Source: Sordaria brevicollis (lineage: Eukaryota; Ascomycota; Sordariomycetes; Sordariales; Sordariaceae). Taken from it: DNA of 64,000 bases. The position numbers and the translations under genes are program-made. The notes under the pieces are model-generated. The model was not told the origin of the DNA. It ran no database searches and worked only from the letters and a program-made list of their open reading frames with translations. Below are positions 23,454 through 36,295 of this stretch, piece after piece; the stretch's first letter is position 1, and each line of letters begins with the position of its first letter. Where the stretch lies: positions 1,674,001 through 1,738,000 of the forward strand of contig JAUTDP010000001.1 of NCBI GenBank assembly GCA_033439795.1. The letters run 5' to 3'.

Positions 23454-25380
23454 GAATAGATATTTCGTCGTTAAAAAAAAAGGAACTTCTTCATCCGTTA
23501 ATAAAATTCGTTATTTATTCGAAAATTTATTATAAAAATTATATTTCCTATAAGGTATATAATAATTACCTATAATTAATTCTATTAAATACGCCTATAA
23601 AATTAAAGAGTATTAACGATATAACGGCTCCGAATTTTTAAATTATTTATATAATATCTATAATAATACGGATAATAAATTCGGTCGAATAGTTTACCCA
23701 ATTATTTATTTAACCCTTTAGAAGGAAATTAATTTTTTCCGCGGCTTAAGTAAATCTTTCAATAATGAACGCTTCGAAGATTTTCCTAATATTATTTAAT
23801 AGTAAAATTAACTTCTACGCGCCGGTTAATTTTTATTGAATAGTAATTTTTCTTAGCTTTTTAAAAATAATTATTTTCGTATTTTTAAATTATTATAAAA
23901 AGTATTACAACGAAAATTTATAGCCGCGAAAACGGTTATAATTTTTCGGAATAATTCTTTAAAAATTTTTAAAAATTTATTTAAATATTAATCGATATTT
24001 AATATTTTATTCGGAATTATCCGAAATAAAATATTTTAAATATCCTCTTTAATAATTAATTCATTAATAAATAACGAATCGCCGGTATTTAGAAGAAGGG
24101 TTTAATCGGGTAAATAATCCGTAAGGACGTTTATTTTCGGGAAGAAACGTTTAGCGAAAATATTCGTCTTATTATTATAATTTTCGATTTTTTTTATTCC
24201 TTTATATTATTTAAAAATTAGGAATTTGGGCGGGTTTATTAATAAATAACTTTAAATACGGGCTTATTTTTTAAGGGTCTAAAATTTATTTAAATTCTTC
24301 GATACCCTTTTAATACTTTTTTATTATATTATTTATTAAATTTTCGTATTAATCCTTCTTTTCTTTATCGATACTTCTACGAATTCTATTTAATTCGAAG
24401 ATATCTTTTCCCTATATTACTTTTATTATTTTTATTTCGTATTTTTCGTCGTTATTTTATATTTTAATATTTATTATTTCGCTTTTTTCCTTCGATTTTT
24501 TTTTTAATATAGGACGAATTCCTCTATTATATTTATAAATTCTTTATCGAATTTATTAAATATAAATTCTAATTCTTCCTTCGTATCGATCTTCGCTAGG
24601 ATTGAAATTTATTATAATACTACCTTTTGTACTTTTTTTATATTTATTAAATTCTAATTATAATTTTCCTCTACCTCCGTTTTTTTAACCTTTCTTCCAG
24701 TATAAATTTAAATTTTTTAAAAATAATAGTCCGAACCGGTTTATTCGTACCGTTACGTCCCTTAATATTTAATTTCAATTTCTAATATTATTTATACGTA
24801 ATCAATTATTTTATTTCTTTCTTCCTATATTACGTTATTTATATAGGTTCATTCCCCTTTAAGAGTAATAAATTATATATATTATTATTATATTTATATA
24901 AGGAATTTTTCGGCTCTTAGGCTAATTTTATTTTTTAAATCCTAATTGGGATAATAAAAATTAAAATCCCCGACAATTATAATTTAATATTTTGCCGGGG
25001 GTTTTTCTTCGAAGAATTCGAAGAGGGGAAACCCTTATTTATATTTTAATATTTTATATATTTTAATAAAGGAATAAATCGAATAAACGGTTAATAATTC
25101 TTTTAAATTTTTAAACGTTATAAAGGCTTAATCTTTTTTAATATAGAAATTTAAAGTTTTAAAATTCTATTTTTTATTTTCGTAAATAACCGCCCTCCCC
25201 TTTTTTTAAATAATCTACCCTAATATATTTATTACCCTATAAACGATAAATATCTTAGTTTAAATTCTTATTCAATTCTTAAATCGTTATAATATTATAA
25301 ATTTCTTCTTATTCGAATAATAATTTCCTTCTTTCGTATAATTTCCTTATATTTTAATAGAATATTTTTAATCGGATTAT
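23454..25380 (-). pseudogene. ORF2 of copy B, endonuclease-side part
   Basis: Minus-strand ORF2 remnant: the endonuclease G-D-F-N block near 24960-24990 and the start of the reverse transcriptase. The remainder lies at 6238-7774 across copy C. Confidence 0.78.
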
Positions 25381-26541
25381 TAATTATTTTATAAGGGAAT
25401 ATTTTCTAACCCCGTAGGCGGAATAGGAATAAGAGTCTTTTTTTTCTAAATAACCGGTTTAATAACGGTAATTAAGTTAACGCCGCTCTAAATACCCGAG
25501 CCTTAAAAATTCGTAAATATATTTATCGGGCTTTTAACCGCTAATTTTAATCTAATAAAAGGTTTATTAATCCGTTTACAAATATAATTTTTATTTCCGC
25601 TTTTAAATCCCCTCTTATAAATAATAATAATACAAATAATAAAAGGGGTATTAAAAAAATTAATATCCTTATTATCCTTTACCGCTACCGGCTCTAATAT
25701 AATATTTTTTTTAAAATCCTTCCAATATATAAAAGAGCGTAGCCTTTCAGCGTACTTTATAATAACCTTTACGATAATTTTTTTAAAAATAGGGTATACT
25801 TTTTTTTTAAAAGCGTAATACCCGTACTTTCTATATAGAATATAAAAAATTAGCGATTTATCTTCGTTAAATAGGCAATTCGTTTCTTTAAAACGGTTTT
25901 TATTATATTTATTTTTATTATAATATTTATAAACGTTAACGTTACAATAGAACTTCCTTAAATATTCTACGCCCTAATAAATAAAATATTATTAAATATT
26001 AACTAAAAAAATAAATAATTCATAAATATACGTATTACCCTCCTAAAGGAAGAATCCTTTATAAAAAGCTTCAATTATTTTTATAATTATAATTTTTATT
26101 ATAAAAAATCCCCTATTTTTATTAATTCTTTTTTTCTACGGGCGTATTTTAATAATAAAGGCATTCGGGTTCGCTTATTATATTTTATAAATAATATCTT
26201 CTATCCTTATATATTCGGCGATATTTACCTAAGGGAACCCTTTAATAATTAACGTAATAATATTTAAAAATACGAACGCTTTTTTACTAAAAGTTTTTTT
26301 AACCTAAATTTAATATTATTAATACTATTTACGTATAACGTTATTAAATATAATTTTATAATTTCCAATTATAAATAATTTTATAGCGGTTCGTACGATA
26401 TTAAAAGTATTAATTTTTAAATTATAAAATATTTTCTCGATTTAAATTTTAATTTTTTTATTCGTCCGTTTCGAATATTAAATATTAATTATAATACTTC
26501 GAATAAAAAAGGTACAGTCGTAATTAATAAAGAATATTTTC
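25380..26541 (-). pseudogene. ORF1 of copy B, C-terminal part
   Basis: Minus-strand ORF1 remnant from the proline tract to the basic C-terminus; zinc-knuckle-like region near 25800-25870. The N-terminal part is at 27365-27935, beyond copy F. Confidence 0.7.
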
Positions 26542-26566
26542 GGGGGGGGGGGGGGGGGGGGGGGGG
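26542..26566. repeat. G25 homopolymer at the copy F insertion site
   Basis: Twenty-five consecutive G on the plus strand, matching the C10 proline tract of ORF1 in other copies but much longer; G11 lies on the other side of copy F (27354-27364). Confidence 0.9.
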
Positions 26567-27353
26567 TAAAGTAAGATTCTTATTCCCTAACTAAATTTAT
26601 AGCGCCAATATAGTATAGGGTCCATCTCCGATTCCCCGTAGGATGAAACCGTAGGCGTTAAACGCCCCGGATAAAAACCCCAATTATATTTCTCGGCGCG
26701 GACCTATCCGCGCCGCTTCTTCGGCGTTCTACGATTACAATATATACCTACCGCTAATGCGATTAATATCCGTCTTATCCCTTCTATTTACCGTTACGCT
26801 AAAATATTAAACCGTTCTACTTTTTTAATTTATTATCCCGTTCCCTATTTATTACCGCCTTTTACCTTTTATTCCTTTACTTATTTACCTTTTTAACCGC
26901 CTTTAAACTTTTTAATTATTAAATTTTCCTTTATTCCTTTTATCCTTTTCTTCTTCCTATTACGGCTATATTTTTATTATAATTTATATTAACGTAAGGA
27001 TTTCCTTCCCCTAAATATAAAAACCCCCTATCCCCTTAAATTTTTTTAAACTTTTCCTTCCTTTAATAATAATAATCGATTTGAAATAGCTATTCCCCGT
27101 TAGAAATGCGCTAAAGCGCTCCGTAAAATAATAGAAACCTCCGACGAAGATAAGGGCGAAAATTCGTTTCCCCTTCGCCTTCCTTCGCCGACCCCTATAT
27201 TTAATACGGCTAATACTAATATTAAAATTAGCTTCGAGTATATTACTAAATACCTTATTAGTAATAAATTCTTCTATATACCGGAGAAAGGATAAGTCCT
27301 CCCTCCGCTACGTTCTATCCTTACGCTAACCTCTCCGAAGCCGTATCCGTACT
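26567..27353 (-). mobile_element. LINE copy F, 5'-truncated short copy
   Basis: A 787-bp minus-strand insertion in the G/C tract of copy B's ORF1, containing only the 3' untranslated part and part of the 3' module. The target duplication is made of G (G11 on the right). It carries the best hairpin of the family: GGCGCGGA-CCTA-TCCGCGCC at 26695-26714. The 5' (right) end is less RIP-mutated, so the minus-strand frame of the 3' module is readable there for about 100 codons. Confidence 0.88.
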
Positions 27354-27962
27354 GGGGGGGGGGGTAATAATCGTAATATATTAGAAAATAGATTTAATTT
27401 TAAGAAAAGCGTCTTTTATAATTCCGGCCTATATTTTCAACGCTTCTTTAACGTTTTTTTATAATTTTTATAAAATTATCTTTTTTAAATCGTTAAAATC
27501 CTTTTTAATAATAATTTAATTATTATTAATTTTATTAACTTTAGGGCGTATTGCCCTACTTTTCTTTATAAAGATTTTCGTATATTCGTTAAATAATTTA
27601 CGAATTTAATTATAATCCTCGAGCGAAACGGCGTCGTAATCCGAAAATTTATTCGCTTTAGCGATAAATTTCTTTATAATTTCGTTATCCTCCTACGTTT
27701 TTTCCAAAATCTTTGTAGCGCGTATTATATTAGGGTTATTATATATTAAAAATCTTACGAGCGGGTTGTGGACGCTATTTTCGAATTTATAATTGCCGTT
27801 ATTAATCGTTATTAATAATAATAATATATCGTCGTCGTTATAATTGTCGCGGGATATCGTGAGGGACGTAAAAGACCCTTTTGAGTCGATTCCCGTTATC
27901 GGTTTTCGTTTTAGAGCGCTCCTCGACTAGAAATCGGCGTTTCCGGTTCTAAAGCAATTTTT
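27354..27962 (-). mobile_element. LINE copy B, 5' end piece
   Basis: Last piece of copy B: the N-terminal part of ORF1 and the element 5' end (AATTGCTTTAG on the minus strand, near 27949-27959), followed at once by the target duplication at 27963-27977 and copy A. Confidence 0.9.
27365..27935 (-). pseudogene. ORF1 of copy B, N-terminal part
   Basis: Minus-strand ORF1 N-terminus with the same Gly-Ser and Asp-rich start as copy D. Well readable near the 5' end (27840-27935), where RIP damage is lighter. Confidence 0.7.
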
Positions 27963-27977
27963 GAAAAAAAGGATTAA

Positions 27978-30147
27978 TATAAGAATTTAATAAATAATAT
28001 AACGAAAAGGCGTCGAAAGGGTATTAAAAAATTTAAATAAATTTTAAACCTTCGAAAAATAAGCCCGTACCCGAAATTATTTATTAATAAACCCGCCCAA
28101 ATCCTTAATTTTTAAATAATACGAAGGAATAAAAAAAATCGAAGATTATAATAATAAAGCGAATATTTTCGCCGAACATTTTTTCCTGAAAATAAACGTT
28201 CCTATAAATTATTTACCTAATTAAACCCTTCCCCTAAATACCGGTAATTTATTACTTATTAATAAATTAATTATCGAAGAGGATATTTGAGAGGTTTTAT
28301 TTTAAATAATTCCGAATAAAATATTAAGTATCGATTAATATTCGAATAAATTTATAAGAATTTATAAAGAATTATTCCGGAAGGCTATAACCGCTTTCGC
28401 AATTACGAATTTTCGTTTTAAATATTTCCTATAGTAATTTAAGAACGCGAAAATAATCGTTCTTAAAAAATTAGGAAAAACCGCTATATAATAAAAATTA
28501 ACCGGCGCGTAGAAGTTAATTTTATTATTAAATAACGTTAAGAAAATTTTCGAAGCGTTCGTCGCTAAAAAATTTATTTAAGCTATAAAAAAATTTAACT
28601 TCCTATTAAAGAGTTAAATAAATAATTAAATAAATTATTCGACCGAATTTACTATTTATATTATTATAAATATTATATATATAATTTAAAAATTCGGAAC
28701 CGTTATATTATTAATATTCTTTAATTTTAAAAACGTATTAAATAAAATTAATTATAAATAATTATTATATATTTTATAAGAAATAAAATTCTTATAATAA
28801 ATTTTCGAATAGGTAGCGAATTTCGTTAACGGACGAAGAAATTCCCTCTTCTTTAACGACGAAATATCCGCTCCCTATATTATAAAAGCCGGAGTATTTT
28901 AAAACTCCCCCTTTTCCTTATTTCTTTTTATCCTCTTTATTACCCTATTATATTATAAATTAATTATAATTAAAAATATAATTATAGTCGGCTTTATTAA
29001 TAATATTAATATTATCGCCGTAACGAAAATTACCGAGGAGAATTATAAAATATTTTAAATAATATAGAAAATTTATTCCAAATAGGTAAAGGAGAAAAAT
29101 ATAAAATTCGAAGCGAATAAAACGGAATTAATCTATTTTACGCGGACGAAAGTATTAAGAACGGAGATTTTTTAATTTAGGGATATTATGTTTCGACCGA
29201 TAAAATTAATAAAATTCCTAAACGTTTAATTAAACCGTAAATTTAATTATCGAACCTATATAGAGGTTATTAAAAAAAATAAAAATTTAAATAAATACGC
29301 TAATCCGGTTAATTATAAAAATTTAAAATTATTCCTTCGTTTACGTGAAAAAAATTTATATTAAATATATTCGAAGCGTAATTATATATAGAATTTTAAC
29401 TTTCTATTAACTAATAAAAATATATAATAAACCCCGAAGGATAGCGATCGGATTAATTAAATATTAGACTAAATATTTAAGAATCGTCGCTAAGGCGTAT
29501 AAAATTACGCTAGTACGGAATTTTAAAACGGAAATTTTTTACCCGCTATTCGACTTCTATTTTAATAAATAAATAAAGGCTTTCGAAGAGAGATTCGCCT
29601 ATATAAATTAGGTTAAATTCGTTTAAAAAATAATAATTTAAATAATTAATTATATTTAAATAAAACGAATAAAAAATCGATTATTTATTAATAAACCGGA
29701 AAATAATATTATTAAAATTAAATAAACGGAGGAATAAATACTAATAAAGAACTTTATAGCGATTATAATAGGACCGCCCCTAATAACGGGCGTATTTATG
29801 TAATTATTATAATCGCCGGAACTTTTAACCCTCAATCGAAAAATATAATTAAAAAATATTATAAAGAGAGAATAAGTATTATATTATGATTATTAATTAA
29901 TAATAGCGGTAATTAAATTAAATTGGCGGTATAAATTTATAATTATTAATTTCGACCCGAAATTTAATAATATTATAATAAAACGGTATATAATCGATTA
30001 AAAAAAAAAAGCGGAAGAGAATTTAACTTTCGGAAAATAATAAAGATTATTATTTATTAATAAAAGCGAAAAATTCTCTCCTTATTTAAATAAGAATAGA
30101 GGTAATCGGCCTTAAAACTTTCCTTTTTTAAAGGAAAATCCCTAATA
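27978..30147 (+). pseudogene. ORF2 of copy A, reverse transcriptase part
   Basis: Plus-strand ORF2 remnant joining 1-775. The catalytic motif reads V-G-F-(I/V)-N-N-I-N-I near 28984-29010. It ends in the zinc-finger approach and finishes at 34304-34548. RIP stops throughout. Confidence 0.8.
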
Positions 30148-30163
30148 TTAATACCCTTATTTA
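30148..30163. repeat. Target-site duplication of copy G (left)
   Basis: TTAATACCCTTATTTA, exact repeat at 34288-34303 after the CTTACTT tail of copy G; the TTA overlaps the tail repeat. Confidence 0.82.
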
Positions 30164-32545
30164 GCGTCGAAGAACTCAAGTGAACTTTGGACCCTCGAAA
30201 GATGGGCCCGTACCCGAAGCCATTTACTAATAGACCCGCCCAAACTCCTAGCTCTCAAATAATACGAAGGAGTAAAAGAAATCGAAGACTATAGCGGCAA
30301 GGCGAATATTCTCGCTAAACGTTTCTTCCCGAAGGTAAATATCCCTACGGATTATCTACTTAATTAGACCCTTCTACCAAATACCGGCGATTCGTTACTT
30401 ATTAACGAATTAATTACCGAAGAGGATATTTAAGAGGTTTTATTTCGGATAGCTCCGAATAAAATACCGGGCGTAGACTAATATTTAAATAAATTTCTAA
30501 AAATTTATAAAAAACTATTTTAAAAAGTTATAACCGCTTTCGTAATTACGAATTTTCGTCTTAAATATTTCCTATAACGGTTTAAAAACGCGAAAATAAT
30601 TATTTTCAAAAAGTTAAGAAAAACCGCCGTATAATAAAAGTTAGCCGGCGTATAAAAACTAATTTTATTATTAAATAACGTCGAAAAAATCTTCGAAGCG
30701 CTTATTATTAAAAAATTTACCTAAATTGTAAAAGAATTTAACTTCTTACTAAAAGGTTAAATAAATAATTGGACAAATTATTCGACCGAATTTACTATCC
30801 GTATCGTTATAAATATTATATATATAGCCTAAAAATTCGGAGCCGTTATATCGCTAATACTCTTTAATTTTAAAGGCGCATTTAATAAAATTAATTATAA
30901 ATAATTATTATATATTTTATAAGAAATATAATTCCTACGATAAATTTTCGAATAAGTAGTGAATTTCGTTAACGGACGAAGAAATTCCCTCTTCTTCGAC
31001 GACGAAATATTTATTCTTTATATTATAAAAACCGGAATACCCTAAAGCTCCCCCCTTTTTCTAATTCTTTTTATCCTCTTTATTACCCTATTATATTATA
31101 AATTAATTATAATTAAAAATATAATTATAATTAACTTCGCCGATAATATTAATATTATTACCGTAACGAAAATTACCGAAGAGAATTATAAAATATTTTA
31201 AATAGTATAGGAAATTTACTCCGAATAAATAAAGGAAAGAAATATAAAATTCGAAGCGAATAAAACGGAATTAATATATTTTATACGGACGAAGGTACTA
31301 AGAACGGAAATTTTTTAATTCGGGGATATTATACTTCAATTAATAAAATTAATAAAATTCTTAAGCGTTTAATTAAATTATAAATTCAATTATCGAATTT
31401 ATATAGAAATTATTAAGAAGAAAATAAAAATTTAAACGAATATATTAACCCGGTTAGCTATAAAAATTTAAAATTATTCCTTTATTCGTACGAAAGAAAT
31501 TTATATTAAATATATTTAAAGCGTAATTATATATAAAGTTTTAATTTTTTATTAATCGATAAAAATATATAATAAATTCCGAAGGATAATAATCGAATTA
31601 ATTAAATATTAAATTAAATATTTAAAAATCGTTATTGGGGCGTATAAAGTTACGCCGGTACGGAATTTTAAAACGGAAATTTTTTACCCGTTATTCGACC
31701 TTTACTTTAATAAATAGGTAAAGGCTTTCGAAGAGAAATTCGCCCGTACGGATTAGGTTAAATTCGTCCGAAGAATAGTAATTTAAATAATTAATTATAT
31801 TTAAATAAAACGAATAAGAAATCGATTATTTATTAATAGACCGGAAAACGGTATTATTAAAATTAAATAAACGGAAAAATAAATACTAATAGAAAATTTT
31901 ATAGCGATTATAATAAGACCGCCCCCGGTAACGGGCGTACTTACTTAATTATTATAATTACCGGAACTTTTAACCTTCGATTGAAAGGTATAATTAAAGG
32001 ATATTATAAAAAGAAAATAAATATTATACTATAATTATTAATTAACGGTAATAATAATTAAATTAAATCGGCGGTATAAATTTATAATTATTAATTTCGA
32101 CCCGAAATTTAACGATATTATAATAAAATGGTATATAATCGGTTAAAAAAAGAAAAAGCGGAAAAAAACTTAACCTTCGAAAGATAATAAAAATTATTAT
32201 TTATTAACGAAAGCGAAAAATTCCCTCCTCGTTTAAATAAAAATAGAGGTAATCGGTTTTAAAGCTTTCCTTTTTTAAAAGAGAATCCTTAATATCGATA
32301 TCCTTATTTATTCGTACGGATTAGGACGGGAAACGTTCTTTTATATTACGTTCGAATATTTCCGGATAATAAATATGTAATTTGTAATAATTAATTAATT
32401 ATAAACGTAAAAATAATTTTAAATTTATTTAAATAATAGAATTAAAGCCGAAAGAATTTTATTATAAATATTTCGGTTAAGACGATTAAATAAATACCGC
32501 TTAATAATCGAATTAAAAGAGGAATAGCGAAACGAATTCGCTTAC
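30164..32545 (+). pseudogene. ORF2 of copy G, reverse transcriptase to C-terminus
   Basis: Plus-strand ORF2 remnant. The start is clean coding sequence: L-x-P-S-K-D-G-P-V-P-E-A-I-(Y) style linker followed by the reverse transcriptase. The catalytic box reads N-F-A-D-N-I-N-I (31131-31155), so one of the two Asp codons survives here (GAT). The C-terminal finger lies near 32310-32370. Confidence 0.8.
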
Positions 32546-34287
32546 TATTTTTAATTTTCTTTTCTTCCTTTTTTTTTACTTTTATTTATTAATACGTTAA
32601 AACGAAAACGGAAGAGGATTTCTATTTAATTAAGAATTTATCGGGCCGTAAAAACGACGACCTATTTAATTATTACTTCTTCTTATAATTAATTAAAACC
32701 TTTAATATTTTATTATTATCGGCGAATAAACGGTTTTATTTATCGAATTAATAAATATATTAACATATAATATTAATTATAAATTAATATTAAGTAAATT
32801 AATTATTATTAATAGGAATAGAATTGGTAGGACGAATAATTAGCGAGTTAATTTCTATCGGGGAATTATTATAAAAAGGTATATAAATACTATTATTATT
32901 CGGGGGAATTCTACTACTACTATTACGAAGTAAATTATTATTACCGTTATAGGGTAAATTACTATTATTATTATAAGGGATACTATTTAAAGGAATATAA
33001 CCGTTAATTAAATTATCTTTATTAAAAAGGAGGAATTTATAATAACTTTTTTAAAAATAATCGTTAACCGATTATTTTCTATAGCGAATAAATTATTTTA
33101 AAATATTAATAAAGCCGTTATTAATAAAATAAAGGCGAATTGCGTTAATAAATTCCTTAATAATAATACGGAGGTGGATAAAATAATCGCGGAATTTATT
33201 ATTAATTGGGTTTTTATTAACGACCTTTTCCTAAAAAGTATTATAGAAATCGTAAAAGCCGCGAAATATATCGATTATATAATATAAAACCGCTAAAATA
33301 TATTAAATAATTTAATTGAATTTATTTAAGGACGAATTAAAATAAAAGACGTTAATAATATAAAAAATAGTAATTTATTCGGGTAATTAGGGATATAGTA
33401 AATCGATTTAATAATAGCCTTTATATAGGTATTATAATTTAGGATAGCCAGGAAGGAGAAAAGGGTTTTAATTAATTAAAAGGTATAAGCGAAATATAGG
33501 GGAGTACGAATATAGCTTCGGAAAGGTTAATATAAGGATAAAACGTAATAGAGGGAAGATTTACCCTTTTTCTAATATATAAAAGAATTTATTATTAATA
33601 AAGCGTTTAATAATATATTCGAAATTAATTTTAATATCGGTATTAATTATATTAAATATAAAGGTTAATAAAAGAGGGCGAAAGGGAAACGAATTTTCGC
33701 CCTTATCCTCGTCGGAAATTTCCATTATTTTACGGAACGCTTTAGTATATTTTTAATAGAGAGTAACTATTTCGAATCGATTATTATTATTAAAGGAAGG
33801 AAAAGTTTAAAAAAACCCGGAGGGATAAGGGGTTTTTATATTTAAAGGAAGGAAATCTTTACGTTAATATAAACCGTAGTAGAAATATAATCGTAATAGG
33901 GGGAGGAAGAGGATAAAAAAAAAAAAAAAATTTAACGGTTAAGAAATTTAAAGGTGGTTAAAAGGGTAAATAAACGGGGGAGTAGAAGGCGGAAAGCGGT
34001 AATAAATAAAGGATAGGACGGCGGATTAAAAAAGCGGAGCGGTTTAATATTTTAGCGTAATAATAAATAAAAAGGATAAAATGGATATTAATTGCGTTAA
34101 CGGTAGGTATATATTATAATTGTAGAACGCCGAAGAAGTGGCGTAGATAGGTCCGCGCCGAGAAATATAATCGGGGTTTTTATCCGGGGCGTTTAACGCC
34201 TATGGTTTTATCTTACGGGGAATCGGAGATAGACCCTATACTATATTGGCGCTATAGATTTAACTAGGGAATAAGAATCTTACTTAC
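30164..34287 (+). mobile_element. LINE copy G, 5'-truncated
   Basis: A 4124-bp plus-strand insertion in copy A, beginning at the equivalent of about 13075 in copy D, just before the reverse transcriptase. It includes the rest of ORF2, the 3' module (about 32550-34080) and the 3' end. The first 150 bp keep TG and CA (AACTCAAGTGAACTTTGG, GATGGGCCC), unlike the rest. Confidence 0.9.
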
Positions 34288-36295
34288 TTAATACCCTTAT
34301 TTATTTATACGGATTAGAATAAGAGATATTCTATTATATTACGTTTAAATATTTTCGAATAGTAAATATATAATCCGTAATAACCGATTAGCCGTAGATG
34401 TAAGAATAATTCCAAATTTATTTAAATAATACAATTAAAATTAAAAGAATTTTATTATAAGTATTTTAATTAGGACGATTAAATAAATACCGTTTAGTAA
34501 TTAAATTAGAAGAAGAGCGGCGAAACGAATTTGCTCGCTATTTTTAATTTTCTTTTTTTCCTTTTCTTTTATTTTTATTTATTAATACGTTAAAACGAAA
34601 ATAGGGAGAAGATTTCTATTTAATTAAAAATTTATCGGACCGCAAAGGCAATAACCTATTTAATTATTACTTTTTCTTACGATTAGTTAAAGCCTTTAAT
34701 ATTTTATTATTATTAATAAATAAATAATTTTATTTATTAAATTAATAAATATATTAACGTATAATATTAATTACGAATTAATATTAAACGAATTAATTAT
34801 TATTAATAGGAATAGGATTAATAGGACGAATAGCCGGCGAATTAATTTTTATCGGAAAATTATTATAGGAAGGTATACGAATACTATTATTACTTTAGGG
34901 AATTCTACCGCTATTATTATAAAGTAAATTACTATTATTATTACGGGGTAAATTACTATTATTATTATAGGGGATACTACCTAAAGGAATATAATTATTA
35001 ATTAAATTATTTTTATTGGAAAAAAGGAATTCGCAATAGCCTTTTTTAAAATAATCGTTAATTAATTACTTTTTATAGCGAATAAATTACTTAAAGGTAT
35101 TAATAAAGCCGTTAATATTAAAACGAAGGCGAATTATACCGGTAAATTCTTTAACGATAATATAGAAGCGGATAAAATAATTATAAAATTCGCTACTAAC
35201 CGGATTTCGGGTAATAATCTTCCTTTAAAAAGTATTATAAAGATTATAAAAGCCGCAAAGCGTATTAATTATATAATATAAAGCCGTTAAAATACTTATA
35301 TTAAATAACCTAATTAAATTTATTTAAAAACGAATTAATATAAAAAATATTAATAATATAAAAGATAATAATTTATTCGAATAATTAGGGATATAATAAA
35401 TCGATTTAATAATAGCCTTTATATAAATATTATAACCCAAAATAATAAAGAAAGCGAAAAAGGCTTTATTTAATTAAAGGGTATAAACGAAATATAAAAG
35501 AATACGGATATAGTTTCGAAGAAATTAATACAAAAATAAAATATAATAGAAGGAGGATTTACCCTTTTTCTAATATATAGAAGAATTTATTATTAATAAA
35601 GAAGTTAATAATACGTTCGAAATTAATTTTAATATCGGTATTAATTATATTAAATATAAAAATTAATGAAAGAAAACGAAGGAGAAACGAATATTCGCCC
35701 TTATTTTCGTCGAAAGTTTCTATTATTTTATAAAACGCTTTAACGTATTTTTAATAAAGAATAATTATTTCGAATCGATTATAATTATTATTAAAAGAAA
35801 GAAAAGCCTAAAAAAATCCGAAGGATAAAGGGTTTTTATATTTAAGGGAACGAAGTCCTTATATTAATATAAATTATAATAAAAATATAATTATTATAAG
35901 GGGAAAAAGAAAATAAAAAGAATAAAGGAAAATTTAACGGTTAAGAAGTTTAATAATAATTAGAAAGGTAAATAGGCGGAAGAATAAAAAGTGGAAAATA
36001 GTAATAAATAAAGGACGGGACGGTAAATTAAAAAAGCGGAACGGTTTAATATTTTTATATAATAGTAAATAGAAGGGATAAGACGGATATTAATTATATT
36101 GGCGGTAAATATATATTGCGATCGTAGAATGCCGAAAAAGCGGTATAAATAAATCTACGCCGGGAATTATAGCCGGGGTTTTTATCCAGGGCGTTTAATA
36201 CCTACGGTTTTATCCTATAGGGAATTGGAAATAGACCTTATACTATATTAGCGCTATAGATTTAATTAGGGAATAAGAATCTTACTTACTTACTT
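34288..36295 (+). mobile_element. LINE copy A, 3' end piece
   Basis: Final piece of copy A: the C-terminal end of ORF2, the 3' module and the 3' end with the longest tail seen, CTTACTTACTTACTTT (36281-36296). Confidence 0.9.
34304..34548 (+). pseudogene. ORF2 of copy A, C-terminal end
   Basis: Last part of ORF2 with a readable end E-E-E-R-R-N-E-F-A-R-Y-F before TAA; this copy keeps CGG (Arg) where copy D has TAG. Confidence 0.75.

Larger units (their letters stand above)
23437..26566 (-). mobile_element. LINE copy B, third piece
   Basis: Resumes copy B after copy C. It runs through the N-terminal part of ORF2 and the C-terminal part of ORF1 on the minus strand and ends in a run of 25 G (26542-26566), where copy F was inserted. 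Confidence 0.9.
27963..30163 (+). mobile_element. LINE copy A, second piece
   Basis: Copy A resumes on the plus strand with the reverse transcriptase part of ORF2 and runs to the C-terminal region. It is cut by copy G; the duplicated target TTAATACCCTTATTTA is at 30148-30163 and 34288-34303. Confidence 0.9.
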
